Below, in pieces: positions 1 to 6,447 of a stretch of DNA of 7,003 bases (position 1 is the stretch's first letter; every line of letters starts with the position of its first letter). Location of the stretch: assembly GCA_014729705.1 (NCBI GenBank), contig WJJK01000318.1:1-7003 (forward strand), read 5' to 3'. The notes beneath the pieces were generated by a model. It made no database searches. It saw nothing but the letters and a program-made list of their open reading frames with translations, and was not told the DNA's origin. A program made the position numbers and the translations under genes. This DNA comes from Candidatus Altarchaeales archaeon (lineage in GTDB: Archaea; Altiarchaeota; Altiarchaeia; IMC4; SCGC-AAA252-I15).

Positions 1-600
1 CATAAGAATAACATAGGCATGTACTGGTCTGTTCATTGGAAGGAGATGAAAAAGCACAACTGTTTAGAAAAAACCCTGAAGCGCGTGGAGAAAATGCTCG
101 ACGCTGGGATACGTGTTTGGCCGACTTTGGTAGTTCACCCATCTTATTTTGGAGTCTTGGAAGAGATTCTTGAATCGACAGACAATTTGGGACTTACACT
201 TTCTCTTTGTCGATATAGGATAGGACAAGAAAATCTTGCGGGACTTCAAGAGGAAGACGACATACGTAAGAAATACTCAGAAGACAAGAGAGTTTCCTTT
301 AAGATATGGGATATTACTCCACAGTGTTGGGAAGTCTCCGGTGGTAAATGTTCCGCAGGCAAAAAACAGGTTATAATAGACGCTTGGTGGCGTATATGTA
401 CATGTCACGGAGACGGAGGGAGCGCTCGTTTTTTCGGCACTTTCCCGGAAGATATAGAGAGGCTGCAACTAACGACACCTGGAATATGTAAGGCAAGCAA
501 ATGCCCTTGTAAGCATTCTGTGTTCTATGGTGTGAATTCAAAGTTCCCGCATACATTTGAAGATATTTTGGTAGGTTGGGAAGAGTTTGTTAATGCGTAA
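1..600 (+). CDS. Radical SAM/SPASM-like protein, C-terminal part (5' partial)
   Basis: The frame is open from base 1 (codons read HKNNIG before the first Met at 19), so the gene starts upstream and 199 C-terminal residues are visible. The first third looks like the end of a TIM-barrel (LDAGIRVWPTLVVHP). The second half is cysteine-rich: GGKCSAGKK, then ICTCHGDGG, then GICKASKCPC. The spacing C-x2-G followed by a hydrophobic Ile-Asp strand, a Cys-His pair and a terminal C-x4-C-x-C is the kind seen in auxiliary iron-sulfur cluster domains of radical SAM enzymes. The CxxxCxxC radical SAM motif would lie upstream and is not visible, so the family is an inference. Its substrate is unknown; a sugar or peptide modification is possible given the neighbours. 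It overlaps the next gene by 8 bp, which suggests cotranscription. An alternative is another zinc- or Fe-S-binding protein. Confidence 0.6.
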   Translation, partial: HKNNIGMYWSVHWKEMKKHNCLEKTLKRVEKMLDAGIRVWPTLVVHPSYFGVLEEILESTDNLGLTLSLCRYRIGQENLAGLQEEDDIRKKYSEDKRVSFKIWDITPQCWEVSGGKCSAGKKQVIIDAWWRICTCHGDGGSARFFGTFPEDIERLQLTTPGICKASKCPCKHSVFYGVNSKFPHTFEDILVGWEEFVNA

Positions 601-1267
601 GCAAGTCTATTTCTATCATGTGATGAAGACAGCGGGTACGGCTATTAATTTCGCTTTCTTTTCTTCGGCAGGAGCAAATCCGAAAGAAGTGTACAATATT
701 CTTAATGAAAAAGAATATCACCAAATCAAAGGTTTGGTTTTTACTAGAGGTTTTGACCAGATATCGTCTAATAGATTTTCTTACGGATTCTCACATGAGC
801 CGTTCTACAATTTCTCTCTTAATGAGAATGCTTTTACATTCACATGTTTTAGAGATCCCGCGGAGCGCGTCATATCTATATGGAATGCTCTCCTTACTCA
901 GAAGAATAGAGGGAATTATCGTCCAGGCCACAAATGGCTTGGAAGTTCATTTTCAGAATTCTTAGATAACATACCAGAGCCTGTTCTAAACGGATACCTG
1001 TCGATGTTCTCTCGGGGTTTGTGTGTTGATGAGGGTTATGCAAACGTTTTGACCTGTGATAAGGTTCTACTTTTTGAAAGGCTTGAGAAGGATATTGTAG
1101 GATTGTCTCGAGCTACAGGGTGGCCCTTGTGCTTGAATCGTGTAAACGTTTCCGATGTATCTGAAACAATTTGCTCTATCGATAGAAAAAGGCTTTTCTT
1201 AATGCTTGAAAAAGAATACGATCTATACAATCGTGTCAGAGAGAAGGTTTTGCATGTGGGACAATAG
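593..1267 (+). CDS. Sulfotransferase ST1 (heparan 2-O-sulfotransferase-like, family 2)
   Basis: A 224-aa protein predicted to transfer sulfate from PAPS to a carbohydrate hydroxyl. The 5'-phosphosulfate-binding loop is HVMKTAGTAI at residues 9-18, with Lys12 as the expected catalytic lysine. The 3'-phosphate-binding motif is CFRDPAERVISIW at 85-97 (Arg87, Ser95). His68 in SYGFSHEPF lies where heparan 2-O-sulfotransferase-type enzymes carry a catalytic histidine (inference). The segment LLFERLEKDI (159-168) matches the usual late helix. There is no signal peptide or membrane segment, so it is cytoplasmic. The start chosen is ATG 593, with GGGAAG at 578-583 and a 9-base spacer. A TTG at 587 would add two residues but sits too close to that site. 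It overlaps the upstream gene by 8 bp and the downstream one by 14 bp. Its P-loop differs from those of ST2-ST4, so it is not a recent duplicate of them. Confidence 0.82.
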   Translation: MRKQVYFYHVMKTAGTAINFAFFSSAGANPKEVYNILNEKEYHQIKGLVFTRGFDQISSNRFSYGFSHEPFYNFSLNENAFTFTCFRDPAERVISIWNALLTQKNRGNYRPGHKWLGSSFSEFLDNIPEPVLNGYLSMFSRGLCVDEGYANVLTCDKVLLFERLEKDIVGLSRATGWPLCLNRVNVSDVSETICSIDRKRLFLMLEKEYDLYNRVREKVLHVGQ

Positions 1268-1724
1268 CATACTGAAGGAAATCATAAGACACTCAGATAG
1301 CGTTTTAGATCTTGGGTGTGGTAACAAAATGTCCTACAACGGTCTCGTCTGTAGAAAGTACGTTGGTGTGGATATTTGGGAAAACGCGAGGGCAGATGTG
1401 ATGCACGATCTTAGGCACATTCCATATCCTTTCGACAACAAAAGCTTTGACGTCGTCACTGCTCTTGATTGCATAGAGCATTTGGAAAAAGATGAGGGAA
1501 AAAGAATGCTTGAGGAAATGGAGCGTATTGCAAGGAGAATTATGGTCATCTTCACGCCGGAGGAGTTCAGAGACAACAGAGAGAACGTGTATAAAGAAGG
1601 TCTGTGGTCTACGGGGAACACATACAACATACACCATTCTCTGTGGAGCACTAAGGATTTTGTTGGTTGGGATACTCTTACGTACACAGACCCTGGTTAT
1701 CTCTTTTACAAAAAAACGCTATGA
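1254..1724 (+). CDS. Small class I SAM-dependent methyltransferase MT1
   Basis: A 156-aa protein with a Rossmann-fold methyltransferase core. Motif I is VLDLGCGNK (17-25), the acidic residue expected to bind the SAM ribose is Asp40 in YVGVDIW, and motif IV is FDVVTALDCIEHL (65-77). This is the Methyltransf_11 pattern, but the protein is short: the last strands end in GYLFYKK with no substrate-binding extension. The substrate cannot be read from sequence; given the sulfotransferase and glycosyltransferase on either side, O-methylation of a sugar is the best guess. The start at ATG 1254 is chosen because AGAAGG at 1242-1247 lies 6 bases upstream. A TTG at 1206 would add 16 residues lying inside ST1 without family resemblance. 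Its stop overlaps the next start as ATGA (1721-1724), a typical translational coupling arrangement. Confidence 0.8.
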   Translation: MWDNSILKEIIRHSDSVLDLGCGNKMSYNGLVCRKYVGVDIWENARADVMHDLRHIPYPFDNKSFDVVTALDCIEHLEKDEGKRMLEEMERIARRIMVIFTPEEFRDNRENVYKEGLWSTGNTYNIHHSLWSTKDFVGWDTLTYTDPGYLFYKKTL

Positions 1725-2572
1725 AAAAACTGCTCATATTCTGTTCTTCTTGGATGTACCAGAAACCTGTGGTTGATGGCTGGGACGTCTATTGTAACAT
1801 ACAGGAGGACGACCCACGTTTCTCATCAGTGTCTAAGTTCGACGCGCGTTACGTGAAGGCGATACATGATGTGAGGCCTGACTTCGTAGTTGCGGTAAAT
1901 GTGGGTTGTTCTGAGCAGGCATTTGACCGTATGGTGAAGCCTAAGAAATACGGTACGAAGTACATCTCGTGGAGCACAGACTCTTATAGGCATGCAAAAC
2001 GCGTGTTAACAAGCGATATCCATTTATCTAGTATCCCGGACGCCACGTTATCTGAAGAGGACAATTTTGTGCCCCTGTTTTTCGACGCGCAGTACCCTTC
2101 AGTTCCTTTCGTGGACAGGTTGCATCACTTAGGCATTCACTGTAGGCGGTATGACAACGAAGACAACTTCAGGCAAAGGCACTTAGACGATGTTCGTCAC
2201 GCTGTGGGCGACAAGCTATATCTGAAGCAAGAGAATATTCCCCCTCTCGAATACATCAGTGAAGCTGCTACGTTCAAGTATGGGCTTAACATAGGAACGT
2301 ATCACGACGGCCTTCCAAATTTCAGGTCCTTCGAGTTTGGTTCTTTGGGTGTGATGCCAGTATGCTCTGATATCAATCGGAAGGTCTTAGAGGATCTGTT
2401 TGATGAGCACATACGTTTTTACAATAAGGTTGATGAGATACCAGGTATAATACGTACCTCTTACGATGAAAGAAAAATGGTGAAATTTTATCGAGAGAGG
2501 CACTCATTCGCGGCTAGATTGTCGCATATCTTCAAGTTCTATTTTGACCTCAGGTTTGAGAGCATTGTATGA
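1721..2572 (+). CDS. CgeB-type glycosyltransferase (GT-B, Glyco_trans_1_2)
   Basis: A 283-aa glycosyltransferase of the CgeB type, expected to use a nucleotide sugar. The N-terminal half has alternating beta strands and loops, including DFVVAVNVGCSEQAF (54-68) and YGTKYISWSTDSYRHA (77-92), the latter resembling the 'W.D.P/S' region of CgeB proteins. The C-terminal domain carries the family hallmarks: YGLNIGTYHDGLPNFRSFEF (187-206) with the R-x-FE element, GVMPVCSDINRKVLEDLF (210-227), and a terminal HSFAARL (261-267) matching the usual H-T/S-x3-R helix. No membrane segment is seen. ATG 1721 overlaps the MT1 stop; no clear Shine-Dalgarno precedes it, so translation probably depends on coupling. 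An upstream TTG at 1667 is rejected. GC is higher than in the flanking sulfotransferases (hand count 258/540 over 1741-2280). Donor and acceptor are unknown. Confidence 0.82.
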   Translation: MKKLLIFCSSWMYQKPVVDGWDVYCNIQEDDPRFSSVSKFDARYVKAIHDVRPDFVVAVNVGCSEQAFDRMVKPKKYGTKYISWSTDSYRHAKRVLTSDIHLSSIPDATLSEEDNFVPLFFDAQYPSVPFVDRLHHLGIHCRRYDNEDNFRQRHLDDVRHAVGDKLYLKQENIPPLEYISEAATFKYGLNIGTYHDGLPNFRSFEFGSLGVMPVCSDINRKVLEDLFDEHIRFYNKVDEIPGIIRTSYDERKMVKFYRERHSFAARLSHIFKFYFDLRFESIV

Positions 2573-3138
2573 TTGTGTCATACAAGAAGAATTTTGCATT
2601 TTTCCATAATCCACGAACAGGTGGAACTTCAATAAGAGCAGTGCTGGCTCCCTATGCAGATGTCGATCAACGGATTAGTGCTCCGCACTACATGCCCGCC
2701 ACTGTGAGGGATATAATAGGATTAGAGCAATTTAAGTGTCTCTACAAGTTTAGCATCGTTCGAAACCCTTGGGAAAAGCTTGTTTCCAATTATCATTACG
2801 CACGAGGTAATCCTGAACACTACGAATTTGATATAATGCAAGGCATGTCTTTTAGTGAATTCGTGATTTATTTCGTAGAGAAGAGAGCTAAGACACAACA
2901 TCAGTTTCTTTCGGGGGAAGACGGCGAGCTTCTGGTTGACTACGTAGGACGTTTCGAATCTTTACGCGAAGATTTTTCTCATGTTTGTCAAGTAATAGGA
3001 ATATCCCCTGTTCTTCGACATCTGAATAGTGTTGAGCATGGGAAATACGAAAGCTATTATAATTCTGATACGCGTGCTTTAGTTGAGCGCTATTTTCAGA
3101 AGGACATTGCTCTGTGGGGATATTCTTATAGGAGCTGA
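2569..3138 (+). CDS. Sulfotransferase ST2 (family 2, PRTGGTSI type)
   Basis: A 189-aa PAPS-dependent carbohydrate sulfotransferase with nearly every hallmark of the compact family-2 enzymes. The P-loop is HNPRTGGTSI (13-22), APHYMPA (38-44) provides the histidine, and FSIVRNPWEKLVSNYHY (61-77) is the 3'-phosphate-binding element with Arg65 and Ser73. LLVDYVGRFESLREDF (121-136) matches the usual 'D-x-I-G-R-F-E-x-L' block, and the C-terminus has YYNSDTRALV followed by YFQKDIALWGY. The P-loop position usually held by Lys (PKTGGTS) is Arg16. The frame is intact. ATG 2569 overlaps the glycosyltransferase stop as ATGA; only a weak purine stretch precedes it. It is AT-rich relative to the preceding gene (224/540 GC over 2581-3120). 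It is cytoplasmic by lack of any signal or membrane segment. The substrate is unknown. Confidence 0.88.
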   Translation: MIVSYKKNFAFFHNPRTGGTSIRAVLAPYADVDQRISAPHYMPATVRDIIGLEQFKCLYKFSIVRNPWEKLVSNYHYARGNPEHYEFDIMQGMSFSEFVIYFVEKRAKTQHQFLSGEDGELLVDYVGRFESLREDFSHVCQVIGISPVLRHLNSVEHGKYESYYNSDTRALVERYFQKDIALWGYSYRS

Positions 3139-3141
3139 TGG

Positions 3142-3843
3142 ATGTATTTCTTAGTGAACGATGAAAGACGGTTTTTTATGGGATGGTCTGCGAAAGCAGC
3201 GTGCACTTCGATAAAAATGTGGTTTTGTTGTGTCTCCGACATAAGAGCATATAGAAAGAATGTGCATAGCGTATTAGGTTACGGACATAATAAATGGACA
3301 GATTTGCATAGTCGAAAACCTGAGACTTTTCAAGACTATAGAAAATACATCATCATAAGAAATCCATACGCCAGGCTTGTTAGCGGTTATGTTGATGTAT
3401 ATGTGAAGAATCTCAGGAGTAGAAAACCATGGAAAACATTTTCAGACTTTGTACACGCTCTTGAGAATGACAATAAGTTTAAGGCTGTCGATAGGCATCA
3501 TTTTGTTCCACAAACGGGGGAGTACTTCAAAAAGATAAATGACTCCGTTAAGAAATGGGATAGAGTAGTATGCTGTACTGATCTGAATTCTCAGATAATA
3601 GAAATCAACAAAGAGATAGGTGTTGACTGTCATCTCTTAATACATAACGCGACCTTCGATAAGAGGTTTTCACAGACACCCATTCCAGCTTACTCTATGT
3701 CAGATAAAGAAATCTTGAGGTACAAACCCAGCTTCCCGTGTTTTTACAACGAGGAGCTATCCCGAGTGGTAGAGAAGGTGTATGCCTCTGATTTTGACTT
3801 TTTTTCCAGTCAAGGATTTCACTACAGCTCAAAGGATATGTGA
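3142..3843 (+). CDS. Sulfotransferase ST3 (chondroitin/CHST-like, family 2)
   Basis: A 233-aa sulfotransferase. The P-loop is WSAKAACTSIKMW (15-27), with Lys18 in the catalytic position. The K-x-A-C-T-S/N pattern is that of the chondroitin 4-O-sulfotransferase-like branch rather than the KTAGT or TGGTS branches. The 3'-phosphate-binding motif is YIIIRNPYARLVSGYVDVY (69-87), with Arg73 and Ser81. RHHFVPQTGEYF (118-129) corresponds to the common 'H-x-x-PQ' segment, and the C-terminus VVEKVYASDFDFF (209-221) is the usual end helix. GGAG at 3131-3134 sits 7 bases before ATG 3142, only 3 bases after the ST2 stop. Its own stop shares one base with the start of MT2. No signal peptide or membrane segment is present. 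The sugar acceptor is unknown. Together with ST2 it forms a sulfotransferase pair with clearly different signatures. Confidence 0.86.
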   Translation: MYFLVNDERRFFMGWSAKAACTSIKMWFCCVSDIRAYRKNVHSVLGYGHNKWTDLHSRKPETFQDYRKYIIIRNPYARLVSGYVDVYVKNLRSRKPWKTFSDFVHALENDNKFKAVDRHHFVPQTGEYFKKINDSVKKWDRVVCCTDLNSQIIEINKEIGVDCHLLIHNATFDKRFSQTPIPAYSMSDKEILRYKPSFPCFYNEELSRVVEKVYASDFDFFSSQGFHYSSKDM

Positions 3844-4430
3844 TGTACAGTACGTACGAGAGCGTGCAAAAAAAAGTTGAGGCAATATTCGGGTTCATGA
3901 TGGAGGGGCAAGAGAAAGCTCTCTTCAACTTGGTAAAGTCTATTCCTAAGAATGCGACAATAGTGGAAATCGGGAGTCTTGCTGGGCGTTCTACCGCGTC
4001 TTTGGGATTTGCTTCTTTAGGTAGGGGTAATGTCGTGTATGCTGTTGATGTCTTTGAAAGTGACCTTTCTCATTTTAGAAAGGAGCTTCCGCGGGATTAC
4101 TTTGATGTTTTCCTGAAGAACATGCATAAGAATGGACTACATGAAACAGTGATCCCTCTGCGGAGAAGATCGGAGGAGGTTGGGGCTTCGTGGGGATCTG
4201 CGTATGGACGGAAAATTGATCTCCTCTTCATTGACGGGGGTCATGAGTACGAGCAAGTGCGGTCCGATTTTGACCTATTCTTTCCGTATGTTTGCCCGGG
4301 AGGCATTGTAGCTTTACATGATATAGGAGAACATTGGAAGGGTACGTGGAAATTATGGAACGAAAGAAAACACCTTCTCAAGAATGTAGAGAATGTTCAC
4401 TCATTGTACTGGGGGAACAAAAAAACGTAG
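3843..4430 (+). CDS. Class I SAM-dependent methyltransferase MT2 (Methyltransf_24 type)
   Basis: A 195-aa methyltransferase. Motif I is IVEIGSLAGRST (40-51). VVYAVDVF (64-71) gives the acidic residue Asp69 for SAM binding. KIDLLFIDGGHEYEQVRSDF (124-143) and GGIVALHDIG (153-162) are the hallmark blocks of the Methyltransf_24/CmcI-like group, in which the Asp and His residues of DGGH and ALHD can bind a metal. Members of this group often methylate sugars or small secondary metabolites, so glycan O-methylation is the inferred role. ATG 3843 is preferred because AAAGGA at 3831-3836 lies 6 bases upstream; a GTG at 3840 would add one residue. The ST3 stop and this start overlap as TGATG. The gene ends before the only notable gap of the window, so it may close the first translational unit. 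Confidence 0.84.
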   Translation: MYSTYESVQKKVEAIFGFMMEGQEKALFNLVKSIPKNATIVEIGSLAGRSTASLGFASLGRGNVVYAVDVFESDLSHFRKELPRDYFDVFLKNMHKNGLHETVIPLRRRSEEVGASWGSAYGRKIDLLFIDGGHEYEQVRSDFDLFFPYVCPGGIVALHDIGEHWKGTWKLWNERKHLLKNVENVHSLYWGNKKT

Positions 4431-4475
4431 TGCCGTAATATTCACAGAACAGACAGTATCCTGCGGGAAGAAAAT

Positions 4476-4547
4476 ATGCCTCCAAAACTAAAAGAACTAA
4501 CCTTCTTTGACACAGCCAACAGAGGAGCCTGTTTGTGTATGGCATAG
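4476..4547 (+). CDS. Possible 23-aa leader ORF ahead of ST4
   Basis: ATG 4476 opens a 24-codon frame (including TAG at 4545-4547) with a good Shine-Dalgarno-like GGGAAG at 4465-4470 and a 5-base spacer. It overlaps the first 13 bases of the ST4 gene in another frame and includes the ST4 ribosome-binding site. The peptide is small, with three Arg/Lys and two Cys residues near the end, and I recognise no family. It could be a translated leader that couples initiation at the GTG of ST4, a remnant of an older N-terminus, or chance. The remainder of the 4431-4534 gap shows no hairpin terminator and no well-spaced sigma70 promoter. Confidence 0.25.
   Translation: MPPKLKELTFFDTANRGACLCMA
4521..4527 (+). 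promoter_or_regulatory. Ribosome binding site deciding the GTG start of ST4
   Basis: AGAGGAG lies 7 bases upstream of GTG 4535. The frame is open back to 4511 (TGA at 4508-4510) but holds no ATG. The nearest ATG downstream (4539) is in another frame, so this purine-rich site is the best support for a GTG start. Confidence 0.6.
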
Positions 4548-5317
4548 AGATACAGATTTTAGGGTACCAACGCAGTGGTCTTCATGCAGTTGCCAATTGG
4601 ATCATGGGGCTCTACGACACCGCAGTTTATAAGAACGATGCGGGTGTGAATGTTTATGAAGGAATATATTCCCCGGTTCTTTACGAAAATGGGGTACAGG
4701 TAGGAACCTATTCAGAGTACCCTAAGGCACAAGCGGTACTGATAGGGCATGAGAGCGGTTCTGTGAAAGGGATCAAGAATTATCTGTCCCACGAAGCATA
4801 CCTCAGCTCAAAGCGTACATGTGCGTCGAGGCACGGAGCTGCACAATTTGCGGAAGATACGGTTCTTGTGTACAATGTGCGTGACCCGTTCAATAGCCTG
4901 GCAAGTGCCTGGAAGTTCTTTCGGAAGAAAGACAAGGTACTTAACTTTTCCAGTCTCTGGCTCGAGTATGCTCGGGAGTATGTGGGAGAGACGGATCACT
5001 TGAAGGACCTCCCTCATATGTTCGTGCTCTTCAATAAGTGGCGCTCCTCAAAAGAATACCGGAGAAAACTAGCTCGTCAGCTTGGGAGACCATTCAACGA
5101 CCGCAACCTAAACAAAATGCTGGGATATGGAAGCGGTAGCAGCTTCTCAGGCACCACGCATCAAAAGGATGCCAGCAAACTGGACGTTGAGAATCGATGG
5201 AAGACATTTGAAGACGACCCTTTCTATAAAAGCATCTTCGAAAAACAACCCGAAATAGTCAGGCTGTCAAAACGCGTTTTTGACTTTGTACCACCACCTT
5301 TTGAACACCTGCTATGA
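4535..5317 (+). CDS. Sulfotransferase-like P-loop protein ST4 (RSGxHA group)
   Basis: A 260-aa protein with the two sulfotransferase signatures in the right order. ILGYQRSGLHAVANWIMG (8-25) is a P-loop of the RSGxHAxxNW kind, in which Arg (here Arg13) replaces the Lys of other branches. VYNVRDPFNSLASAW (112-126) is the 3'-phosphate-binding element with Arg116 and Ser124. YGSGSSFSGTTH (198-209) followed by RWKTF (221-225) is a Gly/Ser-rich segment then an R-W helix that I associate with this divergent group. Overall identity to classical sulfotransferases is low, so the substrate, and even sulfate transfer, remains inferred. Translation starts at GTG 4535. A 104-base gap separates it from MT2. 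Its stop overlaps the DegT-family start as ATGA, linking it to the nucleotide-sugar block. Confidence 0.68.
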   Translation: MYGIEIQILGYQRSGLHAVANWIMGLYDTAVYKNDAGVNVYEGIYSPVLYENGVQVGTYSEYPKAQAVLIGHESGSVKGIKNYLSHEAYLSSKRTCASRHGAAQFAEDTVLVYNVRDPFNSLASAWKFFRKKDKVLNFSSLWLEYAREYVGETDHLKDLPHMFVLFNKWRSSKEYRRKLARQLGRPFNDRNLNKMLGYGSGSSFSGTTHQKDASKLDVENRWKTFEDDPFYKSIFEKQPEIVRLSKRVFDFVPPPFEHLL

Positions 5318-6447
5318 TACCTGTATTTAGACAAGATAATCTGATAGAAGCCCTGCCCCGTATAGAAGCGGCGCTGGACTCTGGCTGGGTCGCAGCTAAC
5401 GGTCAATACGTCGATGAGGCAACAGAGAAGCTCACTAAGCTCCTAAATGTCTCTGGCGTAATCCTCGTGAATAGCGGTACGGCTGCCATGCACTTGGTAA
5501 GTAAGGCCGTACAATACAAGTACCTTGAAGTGGAGTACATAGTAGTACCCTCATGTGCCAGTGTGTACGCCTGGAATCCATGGCTCTATGACAGTAAGTA
5601 TAAGCTGCTGCCAATGGATGTAGACCTTGATACGTGGAACATAAATGCAGATCTACTAAAGTATGTCCTTGAATCGGGCTACTGTGATAAGAAGGTCGCT
5701 GTATGCGCTGTGCATACTTTAGGGGGCGTCATGGATGTCCCCAACCTTAGGTACTGCCTTCCTGAGACAGTATTCGTCGAGGATTGCTGTGACTGCTTCC
5801 TGGGAAGCTACGCTCATGGAAAAGTTGGGACACAGTCACTATGTGGAGCGTTCTCGTTCTATGGGAATAGCAACGTAACCGCAGGAGAAGGCGGGGCGCT
5901 CGTCACTAACAATGATGAGGTATATGCGCATCTCTCACGGACAAAGGGAAAGTGCTTCGTAGAAGACCCCACACTGCCTACTCTACTGGAGTACAATTAC
6001 TCCATGACCAATTTACACGCAGCAGTCTTATGCGATCAACTTGGACGATACGACGAACTATCCCTTGTTAAGAACGCGGTACACAACACCTATCGTGAGA
6101 TCCTGGCAGATGTCGAGAACGTGTCCTATCAGAAGGACACAAAGTGGCTCCGGAATGCGAACTGGACATTCGCGGTTCGAATCAAGTACTCGAAGGGTCC
6201 CCACGAGGCACGAGAATTCCTCGCCTCTCGAGGTATAGACTGCAGGCCCATGTACCAGAGCATGTACTATTATGACCATCTCAGGCAATATACGAAGCCC
6301 AAATACGAAAGAAACGCGCGTATCCTGGCTCGTGAAGTCATCGTACTTCCCAGTTACCCGGGGCTGTCGTGTGCTGAGATAGAATACATATGCTCCGTGG
6401 TCGAGGCGTACGCCCAGAAATGCGAAATGGAGATGAGAAATGGATAA
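5314..6447 (+). CDS. DegT/DnrJ/EryC1/StrS-family protein lacking the PLP lysine
   Basis: A 377-aa full-length member of the sugar aminotransferase family (GDP-perosamine synthase/PseC/ArnB relatives; fold type I, normally PLP-dependent transfer of an amino group to a keto sugar). Recognisable blocks are DSGWVAANGQYVDEAT (22-37), VNSGTAAMHL (52-61, phosphate binding), VHTLGGVMDV (133-142), FVEDCCDCFLGS (154-165, with Asp157 for the pyridine nitrogen), SFYGNSNVTAGEGGAL (181-196), EYNYSMTNLHAAV (226-238) and SRGIDCRPMY (305-314). The lysine that normally forms the Schiff base (SFxxxK-x-[IVL]-[TS]) is Ser186, codon AGC at 5869. The arginine of the usual NYRMTN is Ser230, codon TCC at 6001. Transamination is therefore doubtful. 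The next gene is a Gmm-like Nudix protein, pointing to GDP-sugars. GC is high for the window (268/540 over 5341-5880). Confidence 0.85.
   Translation: MIPVFRQDNLIEALPRIEAALDSGWVAANGQYVDEATEKLTKLLNVSGVILVNSGTAAMHLVSKAVQYKYLEVEYIVVPSCASVYAWNPWLYDSKYKLLPMDVDLDTWNINADLLKYVLESGYCDKKVAVCAVHTLGGVMDVPNLRYCLPETVFVEDCCDCFLGSYAHGKVGTQSLCGAFSFYGNSNVTAGEGGALVTNNDEVYAHLSRTKGKCFVEDPTLPTLLEYNYSMTNLHAAVLCDQLGRYDELSLVKNAVHNTYREILADVENVSYQKDTKWLRNANWTFAVRIKYSKGPHEAREFLASRGIDCRPMYQSMYYYDHLRQYTKPKYERNARILAREVIVLPSYPGLSCAEIEYICSVVEAYAQKCEMEMRNG

Noticed and set aside
372..377. TATAAT sequence
   Set aside because: It lies inside a coding region with no suitably spaced -35 element.
587..592. TTG start for ST1 giving two more residues
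   Set aside because: It lies only 3 bases from the GGGAAG site; ATG 593 has a normal 9-base spacer.
1206..1253. Upstream TTG extension of MT1
   Set aside because: The added residues are the ST1 C-terminal coding region in another frame; AGAAGG directly serves ATG 1254.
1305..1687. Two antisense open frames of 110 and 117 codons
   Set aside because: They are opposite a clear methyltransferase, have no recognisable motif, and no other gene is on the minus strand.
1667..1720. Upstream TTG extension of the glycosyltransferase
   Set aside because: ATG 1721 begins with the typical MKKLLIF first strand and makes an ATGA junction.
3866..3874. A-rich run inside the start of MT2, considered as a slippage site
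   Set aside because: The methyltransferase frame continues intact on both sides and no alternative frame downstream is meaningful.
4404..4441. TTGTAC and TAATAT as a promoter for ST4
   Set aside because: The spacing is about 26 bases, too long for a sigma70 promoter.
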